Origin: Apostichopus japonicus
Taxonomy: Eukaryota; Echinodermata; Holothuroidea; Aspidochirotida; Stichopodidae
Assembly (NCBI RefSeq): GCF_037975245.1
Contig: NC_092572.1
Span: 6,277,501 to 6,341,500 of the forward strand
Direction: 5' to 3'
DNA length: 64,000 nt
The notes beneath the pieces were generated by a model. That model had not been told where the DNA came from. It worked only from the letters and a program-made list of their open reading frames with translations, and did no database searches. The stretch's first letter is position 1, and every line of letters starts with the position of its first letter. Below, piece after piece: positions 35,065 to 47,000 of this stretch. The translations under genes were made by a program, and so were the position numbers.

Positions 35065-37398
35065 TGTAGCCGGCCAAAAACGCATTGACCAGGCCTAAAT
35101 ATTTTTTTTTTTAGGTTTGGGAAGATTACAAGTGACACCTCCAAATTAGGTAGGCCGGTTTACTCTGAGATCGTGGGGACAACTTAAAAAGGCAGAATGC
35201 TCACACACAAAAAAAAAAAAATAAAGGTAAAGTGGTGTGTTAACAATGCACATGGACGTTGTATTAATATCATTAGGGTTACTTTAACTTAATGTGAAAT
35301 TATATAAATGGGTGTAACTTACATATCTCGGAACTCTTACTTCTTATAACGACTCCACTGAACTTAATGGAAAAATAATACATATCAGTCCCAACGAAAA
35401 TAATAACAAAATCGCGGCGCGGGTCGACCGAATACAATTTGAGAACGAAATTGTCTCCTTGGGGAACTTCTAAGGCGGTTTTTGGGGACGTCTCTGGATT
35501 GGGTGGTTCTCTGGACAGCTCGCGATTCGGGGAAATAACCTCTTTTAGCGTCCCAGCTTGGGCGTCTCTAAGAGAAACTGCTCATCACTCGGGTTGGGTC
35601 ATCGCAGGGGTTCACTTCCGGATCCAAACATTGAATTAAAATGGGAATTGATAGTTTAGTTCCATCACAACAGAAAATTATAGGGTTGCCAGATATTAGC
35701 ACAGGATGAAAAACAGTTCTGCCTCCAGTGGTACAGCTCCGGGTTATAAACTTTTATTAAATATGAAATTTCCTTGTAAAACAGTTCCAGGTTTTTACTA
35801 AAATAGAATATCCATTTGTAGAACAAGCTCCAGGTATTCACTAAACTTCTATAAAAATTCCATGGGTAAATAGCTTCAATTAAGTGTCCATTTAACTTCT
35901 AATTAATTGAATACTGGTCCTCTACTCTATTACTGGTGAAGTTAGTCTAAGAAAATAATTATGATCTCGTGCCCAACCATTTCAAACTTAATCCTTCCCC
36001 TCTTCTCCTCTGACTATTACAAACTTAATCCTTCCACTCTTCTCCTCTAACTACTGTAAACTTAACTCGGCGTCAGTGTCTTATCTTAATTTCCCCCTAC
36101 CATGCTACCCTATTCACTCCATCCCATAATAATTAGAATACATCCCATAATAATAAGAATACATCCCTTAATAATAAGAATACATCCCATAATAATAAGA
36201 ATACATCCCATAATAATAGTACAAGGCAGCTCACACATGACCACCTTAAAACAATTAAACACAAAGCTTGGTTCATTGAATATTCATGATTTAGCCTTTG
36301 TCTCAACTCCCCCCCCCCTACTCTAGACCAGCTTGCCCTCCACTTCCTGGTATCCGAGGTCCAGTGACCAACCAGCTGTCAATTAACACTTAATACATAA
36401 TTTACCAGACACATTACTTAATTTATGGTGTTCCTTGGTACATTTAAAATAATCATCTATCACCAAAACATTCCTATCTAACCAAACAAAAGTTATAAAA
36501 TTGTCTATTTAACCTACAGTTCTGAAAAGGGATAGACTCTTGGAGCCACTCATATATTCCTAGAAAATAGGACCACGCAAAACAATTACTTAGCTTAATA
36601 AAAATACAGGTCACACAGGGCCACCCGTTGCCTGTAGAAGTTAGCAATTAAAGTGAAAATTAAGGGAACTCATTAATCTACCAAGTAAAGTTTATTCATT
36701 GTCAAATGAATTAAAACAAACAAAAGAAAATGATCAAATGAATAAAAACAAAAGTAAAAAAAAGAAAAGAAAAGAAAATAATAACTATACAAAACATTAA
36801 CCAGGTTATGCTCTGGTTACACAATGACAAATGACGTAAAAAAGGAGATGAAACAAAAATATTAGAGATATAACGTTGGGATTTCGAGATAAAACATTTT
36901 CCACTACCAAATATTCCAATAAATCAACCTTTTTAAGCTCCGTGGGCGTTTCCCCTACTTTTAGAACCTACTCCATTTCCATAAGGTTACTATCTAATTA
37001 CTTCAATGTGTTTGTTTATGTGTTTTTTGAAACAACAATACTGTGGCAATATTGGGTAACAGAACAAGCTAAATATATGAAGGTAGACATTTTCTGACAG
37101 GTTTCCGAGTTACCAGTTATCCGTGGCAGTTCAGATAAAAAGCATTTTACATATAAAAGATATACAAGGGTAAAGACATTGTAATTTTATTCAAAGTGAC
37201 CAAATGTTAAAACAAATAAGTCATAATTTCAATTGCAAAAGAAAAAAAAAGAAAGAAAAAGGTATGTACACATTTTCAGATGTTACATGATACACAATTT
37301 AGTTATCTTTGCTATCGTGTCATCATTCCACATGTATTAGTATAATGTCAGTCGCTGTCAATCTAAATGTTTTCGGCAACTGGGAGAATACTTCTATA
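35065..37398 (-). repeat. Right (5') LTR
   Basis: It starts with TGTAGCCGGCC at the inner boundary. It carries the empty site of the hAT MITE (near 35356) and a 37-bp local duplication near 36000-36050 that the left LTR lacks. It also carries the 21-bp VNTR and the internal GGTTACA (36815-36821), which in the left LTR also marks the terminus. Similarity with the left LTR ends at 'aatacttctat' near 37398, before the expected terminal 143 bp, so the outer end is truncated. Confidence 0.8.
36115..36220. repeat. 21-bp VNTR in right LTR, about five units
   Basis: Same unit as at 25918-26042, with one unit fewer. A slippage difference accumulated after the two LTRs separated. Confidence 0.9.
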
Positions 37399-37427
37399 TG
37401 TTTTTCAAAACGAACCTATTACTTTTG

Positions 37428-37877
37428 TAAGTTTCAGTAGCTGGGCCTCGGGGGTATGAGGTTGATATATTTCCCATAATGCTCACATAGTAGAAGCCCT
37501 GTGTGCACATTTTCATACACCGTAACGAGAAAAATAATATGTAATGTTAATACTTTCAAGAAGAGGAAAAAGATATATCGACAGAGACAAAGACGAACAC
37601 TTGTATGTGACATGATCATATATTGTACTAAATAAGAACTAAATTTTTGTGATAAGTTTCAGTAGCTGGGCCTCGGGGGTATGAGGTTGATATATTTCCC
37701 ATAATGCTCACATAGTAGAAGCCCTGTGTGCACATTTTCATACACCGTAACGAGAAAAATAATATGTAATGTTAATACTTTCAAGAAGAGGAAAAAAATA
37801 TATCGACAGAGACAAAGACGAACACTTGTATGTGACATGATCATATATTGTACTAAATAAGAACTAAATTTTTGTGA
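37428..37877. repeat. Tandem duplication of 225 bp, nearly identical copies
   Basis: Copies 37428-37652 and 37653-37877 both start 'taagtttcagtagctggg' and end 'aaatttttgtga'. I find one substitution near 37575/37800 (aagatatat against aaatatat). The near identity suggests a very recent event or an assembly artefact. There is no coding content I trust. Confidence 0.92.
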
Positions 37878-38214
37878 TAAGAGTTAGGACATCTGCAGCA
37901 ATGGTCTTGTAGCTAAACGTTTGCGTTCCTTCTCTTTTGGGTTTGTCTGCGCCACAACATACATTTCAAATGGTTACCAAGACGTTCGGTGTCACCTTAC
38001 GTACATATGATTCGCCATATATCGGTTTGCATCAGGAACGGTAATACATGTGGTATGCTACCTAAACTAGTTCTTTTGACCACACACCTGATTTGTCCAA
38101 ACATAGTCCTAGACTGTTACCAAAACATTCCTAAAAATGTTATCTTTAATGCAAAACTAATACAGAACGATGGGCTATGGTTGCAATTGTTCTTATATCG
38201 TAAACGGTTTAACA

Positions 38215-38338
<124 letters not shown>

Positions 38339-38904
38339 GATTGTTACTTGACATTTAGCATGTCTTTCGATCATGCCATAAGTCAACCATCACAAAGGTG
38401 TTGTAACATTTAATGTTTAGAATTATTAGATAATAGGACATTTAAGGAAGTGTAAGTCAGCGGAAGGAAGTAAAAACAAATTGATAATAGATTTCTATTT
38501 TTGCATTTTATACCACTCATTCCTGTGTATGCAATGTTTCTTTTTATCCATACAGAGTTAAAAAGAGTGTAGTTGTGTTGTGACATATCTCCGTAATCAT
38601 TCGCATATCTAAACTTGCTACAAACTTTTTCATCATCACAAAAGCCAAACACAACATCTGCCTTTCCTATTTTTTTTCAGATATATTTGGCAAAAAGCTC
38701 ATCAGACTTCATAGGATAATGACTCTCATGTGATGGTTTCAAGGATGCTAATTATGCTTTATTAGGACACAATACAGTGGTTGCAAATTGAAAGATCGTA
38801 GTAAATATATCAATGGCTATTTGCTTCCTAAAATCTAGCCACATTTCTTAGTGGCCTTTATGAGGCCAATTGGTTCGTGTCCATGAAACGGATAGTATGT
38901 GTTA

Positions 38905-39861
38905 ATGGCAGAAATGTTACCAGAAAAACCTTTCCGTGCGATTTTTCATACCGATTACATGGACATATTGCAACCACATGACGTTTACTTACACAAACAA
39001 GCTCATAAAGTTGTCATTGTTGTTCTAAGAGCAGACGGTATATCAACTATTACTCCTCCTGCTATTGATGCCCGGTCAGCATACCAAGAAGTCGGATTCC
39101 ATCCATTTGCAATAACCTGCTTAAAAGAAACTCTCTTTGTTACCGATAGGAAAAAGGTAACTGTATTCGACAAAGACCTCAATAAGCTACCTGAAAGAGA
39201 GTTTTCACATGAGCTTCTAAAATCGCCTACTGGTATCGACGCATATGAAGAATATCTGTTTGTCGTCAATGGAAAAGATAAAGATTCTAATACATCCATT
39301 TTCATCTTTCAATCTGATGGAAGATTGCACAGAATAGTTGCTGAAGGAACATTTCTTGATCCATGGTCTCTTAAAATAAATTCAGAAGGCACCATTTTTG
39401 TATCTGATACGGGGAAGAAACAGCTATTATATTCGACAAAAGGATCATATACGTTTATTCATAGTACTGGCATACTTCAAGAGAATGGGCAAACTATGCA
39501 ATGCCGAGGAATGAGTATTGATGAATATGATAATATATTTGTAGCGCTTAGAGTTGAGGGAGTCCGCAGACAATTCGAATGCATAAAAATGTATACCAAA
39601 GACCTACGAGTTAGTTACAATATTTGTAAAGATCTACCTTTGTCTGGACCTACTGCTGGTTATTTTTCCAGTCTTAAAGAAATATATAGCGTCAAAGAGG
39701 ACTTCCAGAAAAAAGTTTTGGGATTGCCAGCCAAGAAATTTGATTTCATTCGAGGTGTTCATTGCAGTGTATTTTATGGAAAGAAAGTGCTTTTTGTTGC
39801 TGATGCAGGTAATGAATGTATCAGAATGCTTACATTGAAGAAACGGATAAATGATGAATAA
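38905..39861 (+). CDS. NHL-repeat beta-propeller protein (TRIM-NHL-like C-terminus)
   Basis: The 318-residue frame repeats the NHL blade pattern. Examples are HPFAITCLKETLFVTDR, SPTGIDAYEEYLFVVN, DPWSLKINSEGTIFVSDTG, CRGMSIDEYDNIFVAL and, at the end, KKVLFVADAGNECIRML. That makes about five or six blades. NHL propellers bind RNA or protein and usually form the C-terminus of TRIM E3 ligases such as TRIM2/3/71. Here no RING, B-box or coiled coil precedes it, and a stop codon lies just upstream at 38893-38895. I start at the first ATG (38905). A good acceptor (ttcctattttttttcag) ends at about 38680, which suggests a 5' untranslated exon part upstream. It could be a propeller-only protein or a stripped copy of a TRIM gene; the frame is intact. 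Function unknown. Confidence 0.72.
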   Translation: MAEMLPEKPFRAIFHTDYMDILQPHDVYLHKQAHKVVIVVLRADGISTITPPAIDARSAYQEVGFHPFAITCLKETLFVTDRKKVTVFDKDLNKLPEREFSHELLKSPTGIDAYEEYLFVVNGKDKDSNTSIFIFQSDGRLHRIVAEGTFLDPWSLKINSEGTIFVSDTGKKQLLYSTKGSYTFIHSTGILQENGQTMQCRGMSIDEYDNIFVALRVEGVRRQFECIKMYTKDLRVSYNICKDLPLSGPTAGYFSSLKEIYSVKEDFQKKVLGLPAKKFDFIRGVHCSVFYGKKVLFVADAGNECIRMLTLKKRINDE

Positions 39862-41159
39862 CAATCTGCATCGTCTGTAAACTAATCATCTTGGTCGTGA
39901 AAAGGTACGTTATTAATATATTCATAGGCACTATCTAACATTACAACTACCGCTTTAGTAACAGAGCTGTACATCACGGCGCTTTGAAAGTTTGGCGGGT
40001 TTTATGCAGCGTTGCCATGTTTTGGTTTGATCTTTAAACAGTCAAATTTAATTATATATTAATTTGGGCTGTAAGTTCCTTACACACAGGCTGCAAATTT
40101 GTTTGCTTATTCTTCACCGTGGTGATTCCATAGGTGTCGTCTGAAAGACTATTTTACGCCTTACGTGTCATAACAAATGGAATCGACATAAGTCGAATTA
40201 AAGTAACATCTGTTGTAAACTTACTGGGGGACATTACCACATGTCAATATTTTCTCTAGCTTGAAAGAAACGTTAAAAAGTGAAAGAATTTGACATAATA
40301 TAATGAATTAATTCAGCAAATGACATTTTTTGGGGCGCTCATTACACATTCGTAGGCATACTTATAGTAAATGTCTATTTATCATCCCACTTAGCGATAA
40401 GTGAGGCGAACACATCAATTACATTAAACGCACCATGCGTTCGTTTGTTATAGGCAATTGCTTAATTTTGAGATTTGCTTATAAGCATTAGGATAGTAAT
40501 TTCTTACACCTTTTGCTATACTCGTTTTGAATATGTAGAATTTTGAATGATTCCATTCTTAACTTGCTTCGTCTTAGCTATTAACATTGCCGAATAGGTA
40601 CTCTAAATACTTCCATTATTCCCCTCCATTTTTTTTAACTCCAAGTTAAGTTCATGCCTAATTTATAGTTTGTTATAAACTTTAAGGTACTTGCACATGC
40701 TGCCTATCTTCTGTTCTGAAATGTAAAATACAATTAGTGATGTGGGGTAGAATTTAGGAAGAGGTGCAAGTTTATGTTGGAAAGGTATGACCTAGAATCG
40801 ATATCGACACGAAATACGGATTTACTACGTGACATAACCCTCATTGCGTCAATGAACCACAATGAGTTAAAAGGGTTTTAATGGTTTGTATATGTATGTA
40901 TGTAACGGTATGTGAGTTTGTGAGTGCAATTAACATTCCATTGTTTTATTCAATTCATTGTAAACACTTTAAAAAGAAAATCGTGCATGAAGTCCAAATT
41001 CGTTATGTAGATCTTATTAGTGCAATATCCCTATTGAAGTTGTTGAAAGTGAAGGGGCATGTTTGGTATTTAAATTTGAGTGAGAACAACAAACATATTA
41101 TTCCTGTTCGGGTCTAGATCTTTCAAGGCCAACATCAGCTAAACTCTGAAAAATACTTG
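39862..41159. other. Non-coding stretch downstream of the NHL gene
   Basis: Contains the 3' flank of the NHL gene and AT-rich unique-looking DNA. I see no gene or transposon end. Confidence 0.4.
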
Positions 41160-41197
41160 AAAAACATAAACTCGTAATATTACGAGTTTATGTTTTT
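41160..41197. repeat. Perfect 38-bp palindrome
   Basis: The arm aaaaacataaactcgtaat is followed without spacer by its exact complement, centred on AATATT. It can form a loopless cruciform. A second perfect palindrome follows five bases later. Confidence 0.97.
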
Positions 41198-41202
41198 AAA
41201 GA

Positions 41203-41234
41203 AAATCATATCTCTAATATTAGAGATATGATTT
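41203..41234. repeat. Perfect 32-bp palindrome
   Basis: The arm aaatcatatctctaat is followed by its exact complement, also centred on AATATT. Five bases separate it from the 38-bp palindrome at 41160-41197. Confidence 0.97.
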
Positions 41235-44000
41235 ATCCGGAGAATTGATACGTAGGTCTGGACTGGTGCAAGAAGCTTTCAGAGGCCTTGAAACCAACGC
41301 TCAGCAGTTCGGAATCCTCGAATCATTGGTACTTGAGAATGTTCTCATAGAAACTGTTAAATAGAATGACAGCTCATCCAAAAGCGTCAACCTACATTGA
41401 TTTTTTTTTTACCTAGAGTCCTATCGTTAGGCATGAAGTGCCCAATAATTTTCCAGATTGTGAGAAATAAAACTAACAAATAAATACACATAATTGTGAG
41501 CCACTTCAAAGGTTATATGTGCGTGGAATGTAAAACAAAACGGGAATCTTTATCAAGTTTCTATTAATAAACATCTGATATATTAAAATAACATGGATAT
41601 ACGAAACAGTTTGTTGATACTCGATGTATACTAATGGGATGTAACAAAACGTAACAGTGCTTATCTAAGAAGGAAGCATACTGCTTGTTTCACGACGTTT
41701 TCAAGGGTCCAAGAAACTGATATGCGGCATTTAACTGAAGAGATATACAACTCGCAGGGTGTAATTGCGTCTGTCCGTTGGCATTACACTGGCAGTGACA
41801 CAGATATGACTAGCCTAGCTACAAGTTACCTAGTACTGAAATACTACAAGTTAACCTTGTATTAAAGCTGCAGTAGTAACTAGCGTTAGGCTTTATCCAA
41901 TTGCTAGGATAGGAATGTAGAAATCAACTCAAGTAATTGTGATAACAAACTTTGTTGGGGCTGAAATGACAATCTGCTCTTGCTTTTGCCTATATAGGCC
42001 TACCTGTAATTAAGAAGCCTAATATGCAATACGACAGAGGTCTTTTGTAGACATATATCTTCCAAGCAAATGAAGATGCGATTCAATGGTTGTGGTAAAG
42101 GTGCATCCTTTTTGAGGTTAGGAAGTGGTAAATTGTATTTTATGACATTTTAATGTATGCACATGTGAGACACCATGCATCGCCGAAAGCTTCTGAGAGT
42201 TGCAATATGGTGTAAATTTACAGAAAGAAAACATTATTATATTACAGTAAAAAAGAATTTTAAGTAGACAGCAGTCTACTGTGACTACTTAAAATGTTGC
42301 AATACATTGTTTAGGCTTACATCTACGATGGTGTGTTGTTCCATTGTAACTTTTAATATTCTTCAATAAAAGCATGTAAATTTAGAAACAGCATGTCAAT
42401 CATATTCCAGCGGCATATTTTTTTAGAAAAGACTATTACCATTTTTTTGGCGAAGTTATATTTTTATGGAGTTTATCTATTTCGTCTTCTATATTGACTT
42501 CTATTTTGTCAGTATGCATATAATGTACCAGTTTTCATTTGGACAATCCGATACATCGGTTGAAAATAGTGAGAAAGTATACGGAAATATATTTTGGGTT
42601 AGGGTTTGATCCAAAATCGTTTAGCGTGTTGGCCTATTTCCCAAGAAACTGCATCATGCACCAATTTATACACAGAAATAATGGCATCTTGGTTGTTTAT
42701 TACAATTATTTGCTTTTAATTGGGATTCGGGACTTCGTTTGGAGCAAGTATGAATTTTATATGACAAAGCGTGGAATTAATCTATTGTAGTCACTGCTGC
42801 TACAGTCATTTCTGTCAGGTAAATCCAATTATTGCACCCATTGAAAACTTGTTGTCAGGGTCTCCAAGAGTTATGTACTTTGTTAGATTGTTCGTTTACA
42901 CAATTTAAGTATCCTTTCCAGATCTGGGGTACGGGTTGTCAATTTAATTGGTACCTTGACATTGTTACCTGTTAACCAATTGGAAGTTAATTTACGTGAC
43001 TCTTCTTGACTACATATTAACCAGGGAGCTGCTACACCCGATCCATTTAAAACAGTTTTCCTCCCAAAGTGTAGCACTAACGTATTTTCTGAAATTGCTT
43101 TCTTCCATTCTCATTTCATTTTATTTGTTGTTTAGTGTAAGATGGTTGTTAAGGCGAAGAAACAAAATAATTGGATAAACCAAAAGTAGAAGAAACCAAA
43201 CTTATACAAATTTCTGAAAAAGATTATAAGTTGAACTGTCAACTAAAGTTTAATTACACAGACAAGTAATGTGCCAAGAAACGAGTAAAACCCCATACAA
43301 GGACTAATCCTCAACTACTTAATCGTTAAATGACGTAAAGAAATAGAATAGAGCACGGTATAAAATGTAAAGATATTATCATACTAAAACAGTGGTTGTA
43401 CGTTTAACTCTTTACGCTGATTTAATCAATGTGTGTGCAATGATCGATCTCTAAAGAATACACATTTTCCCTGTATATCTCAATTTTAAAGACATCTGAG
43501 GTTTGTAGAACGAAGGTATGGAAGTGGCTCCATTTCTTACACGTGACCGATGGATAACATTCAACCTTTCGTAAAATAGGTTAGTTAATAATTTTAATAA
43601 CACTGCAGAATGAGTCCTACCTTCTAGAAAACATCACATATTACACCTACATTGCTAAAACGGTCAACCTGAGATTGAACAAACTCACTATTAAATGTTT
43701 TACTGACCAACTAGTCTTAGAAGGAAAGTGAGCTATTCTGGTTGGAAAGAAAATGCGTTTAAGCCTAAGTACAATATAATGAGTGAACACTGGTATGCAG
43801 AAACGAATAACCACATGTCATGGCTATATTTTATTTCGATCTAAATTTGCAGCCGAAGTACAACACTTCAAGGAATAATTAGCACACAAGAATAAGATTG
43901 AACACTAGTGTTCAAAATACAGATAAAAATATGTCTGCGCTTGTTTATATGTTAATTCAATGCAAAGTTACAATGAGTTTTCTCTTTTCTGTCGTTACAG
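41235..44000. other. Non-coding stretch upstream of the SecA-like gene
   Basis: It contains a short hairpin at 42257-42295 and no recognised domain in any frame. The 5' exon and promoter of the SecA-like gene may lie here, because an acceptor ends at 44000, but I cannot place them. Confidence 0.4.
42257..42295. other. Perfect 11-bp stem hairpin
   Basis: ATTTTAAGTAG and CTACTTAAAAT flank a 17-base loop in which ACAG and CTGT can pair again. The total of 39 bases is shorter than an animal pre-miRNA, so I do not call an RNA gene. Confidence 0.6.
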
Positions 44001-44014
44001 CTGACAAAATAGAG

Positions 44015-47000
44015 ATGGGCAATCAACAATCTACTAACCGTGCATGTGAAAAGTGTAATATTTTGTTACCGCACACCGATTCTCAAAGAAACCAGTATAT
44101 CGAGGAGACTGAATACGTTGTCTATAATTTTTTGTCTGCGGGAAAGTATTTTCGATCTGTCAATAGCACAAACTCTTATGTTTGCTCTCCGTGTTTTTTC
44201 AATGCGTTGCGTGACCTTTACGAACGTAGAAATGAAACACGTTTCGACCTTAGATTCGAAGATGAATTGACCAGCGCGCAGGTGGAGAAAATACAAGAAC
44301 ATGTAATACATGACGTCTTCGTTGACGAATTCCGGTCTCAGCATGCATTCAACCTGACAGTAGATGATGAAGATATTTGTGATGGCAGAAGTAATTCCAT
44401 CGACAGATTATGTTTGATAGAACTCACCAAACAAGTTTGGCAAGAAGAATCACCAGTAAGCGAAAGTAGCCTTAAAAAGCTAAGGAGCAATGATATAACC
44501 ACTTCAAAAAAACTCACTGATAAACTTGTGCCGTCTTTGTTGTATTCGTATTTATACTCTCGTTATACGTTCAAGTTCTTTCTTACACTTGAATCGCACA
44601 ACGTTATGAGAGCATCGGAAGACTATTTACGTTCATTGCAGAAACCCTCATGCTCACTAGATAAACTCAAGAATGAATTGTTCGGAAAGTCTAACAATGA
44701 TTTAACTTGGCTTCGATTGTTTCTAGTTGACTTGTATGTCCACATGAGCAAGGTCAGTCCCAGTGATCGTACTATGATATCGCACTATCTCGCATGTCTC
44801 CTGAATCAATGTTTCAACGACGTAACAGCCAATAGCAATGACCGGGTTATGTTCACCGTTTGTATTATTCAAACTGTTATTTATATTACCCTGAATGGTA
44901 AAAGCGTGTACGAAGATGAAATTATCTTATGTTTCTTAAGAACTATGTTGAAAGAAGCAACATCACATTGTATCTTATGGTCTGCAGAATGTAAACACAT
45001 TTTCATAAGAGAAAAACTTCGTTTTTTAAGCCTTCATAACTTCAGTAGGCATTGTTATCTTATATACAGTTCTACGTTTTGGAATATTGATAAAATTGAA
45101 GAATTGTTGGATATTATCCTGCAGAAGACACAGTTAAAGGAAACCATTGATATTTTTAATTTGATAAAAGCTCACGGATTAACGCCAAGTGATAAAACAC
45201 TATCGAAACTGAAGTCATGTCAAGACATCAATCACGTTCTCAAACATATGACCAACACTGAGTCTGAAACAACTCTGAATGCAATATTTGATGAGCTAAG
45301 AGAGAAAGGATATTCAACTGAACTTTTAAGCACAGTAAGGTTCATCTGTTTGGAAGTCAGAAACGTTTTCGACAAAGTATGCGAGGGTAGTTTCTCTACA
45401 ATACTTCTAGAAGAAGAGGTGAAAAAGCATACCAGGTTTCTATCACGCCACACACGCCTTAGATCGCTCGTAAATATTATGGCTTCTGTATCATATGGTG
45501 TCAATCACTTCCTAAGATATCGTCCGCGAGATGTACAGCTAATTAGCTGCATCATTATGATTCTCACTGGGGAAACCCAAGGTCGGCTGTTAGAAATAGG
45601 CACCGGCGAAGGTAAGTCATGTGTTATTGCAATGTTGGCGATTTCTTTAACCCTATTTCGCCCAGGAAAATCAATTGACATAGTTACCAGTTCCAGTGTT
45701 CTTGCTAAACGCGACTTTAGACAGTGGCAAAAGCTTTATCAGTTTTTTGATGTATCTTTTGGGACAAATACAAGCTTTCGATCAAGCGATAATTCATCAT
45801 GTTATCAAAATACTGTCGTTCTCGGGACAGTAGGCTCATTTTCATCAGATTTCTTACGCCATGAGCTTCAGCAAACCGATAGCAAGGGAATGAGCAAATT
45901 TCAGATTGTAATAGTGGACGAGGTCGACTCGATGTTACTTGATAGAGGAATCCATTTTACCTACTTGTCGCAAGATATTACAGGTATGAGACACCTTGAA
46001 CCGCTGATTTCAATGATATGGTATCGTGTTTCTGAATTAACAAGAACGGAAACAATAGAAGGCAATATATTTTGGCAAATGGGTCAACTCGCATTTTATC
46101 AGTTCTGTCTGAATTTACTTGAAAGAATCTCCCAGTCCGTGAACCAAATTTCTGCATTGTTCAACCGCGCTGAAGAGAGAGGAATTCTTCCAAAGGAATT
46201 TCGATCAGAAATTTTGCTTCAATTGGAAACTGTTCCTGGACAAATTCCTAAATGCATTACCGACATAAGCGACGAAAAGGTAAAAAAGTTTTTAGAACTC
46301 TGTGAAAGACGATCCAATATACGTTTTGTCTTCTATAAAACAACAAAAAAAGGAATATGCGAAAGGATTTCGTGTAAAAAAGAAAACCCTAAATCAGGTA
46401 AAACGGAAGTAAAAGTCATGTTGCTCGGGAAGGGAATGGTGTGTGAGCTCAATGATTACACTGAAACAGAGCCCATAGATGTAATACGTGAAACAGTTTT
46501 ATCACAAATTGATTTCGAGGATGACGGTAAAGATATAGACAAGTTACCAATTCCTTCGTACTACAAAGATTTAGTAATGAGTCAAATCACTGTTTGGATT
46601 TGTAATGCATTTGAAGCTAAAACAATGCAACTCGAACGAGATTATTTAATAAAGCAGGAACTCATTTATCCAGTGGATTACAAGTTCACAGGGATAATAG
46701 AAAGCAACAAGAAATGGGGAGATGGTCTGCAACAATTTCTGGAGATGAAGCATTCTTTAGCTCTCAGTCCAATGGCTGTTATTACTAATTTCATGTCATA
46801 TATAACTTTCTTCAAGAAGTATGAACAAATATATGGTGTTACTGCAACTTTGGGTTTCGAAGAAGAGAGAGAATTTCTTCGGCAAAAATACAAAGTTTCT
46901 CTCTATTCAATACCTCCGTGGATGAGAAGCAAGTTGTTTGAAAACTTAGGGAAGGTAACTTATTCAAAGGTTGATTGGTTTACCGAGATTTGTTCAGCGT

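Larger units (their letters stand above)
24520..37398 (-). mobile_element. Inactive Ty3/Gypsy LTR retrotransposon with nested insertions
   Basis: Two long direct repeats (24520-27365 and 35065-37398) flank an internal region. On the minus strand that region reads Gag, protease, reverse transcriptase, RNase H and integrase, the Ty3/Gypsy order. A primer-binding-site-like sequence lies beside the right LTR and a polypurine tract beside the left LTR, agreeing with minus orientation. The LTR ends TGTAGCC and GGTTACA give the usual TG..CA. The outer ends of both LTRs are lost or disrupted, so no target duplication can be read. Two DNA transposons sit inside it. Coding lesions (see separate entries) show it cannot move by itself. 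Confidence 0.9.

Noticed and set aside
42257..42295. microRNA precursor
   Set aside because: The stem of 11 bp and total length of 39 bases are too short for an animal pre-miRNA.
43898..44014. Start of the SecA-like protein at the upstream limit of the open frame
   Set aside because: The first codon there is TTG, not ATG. The extra 39 residues cover a pyrimidine-rich acceptor, so they are most likely intron.
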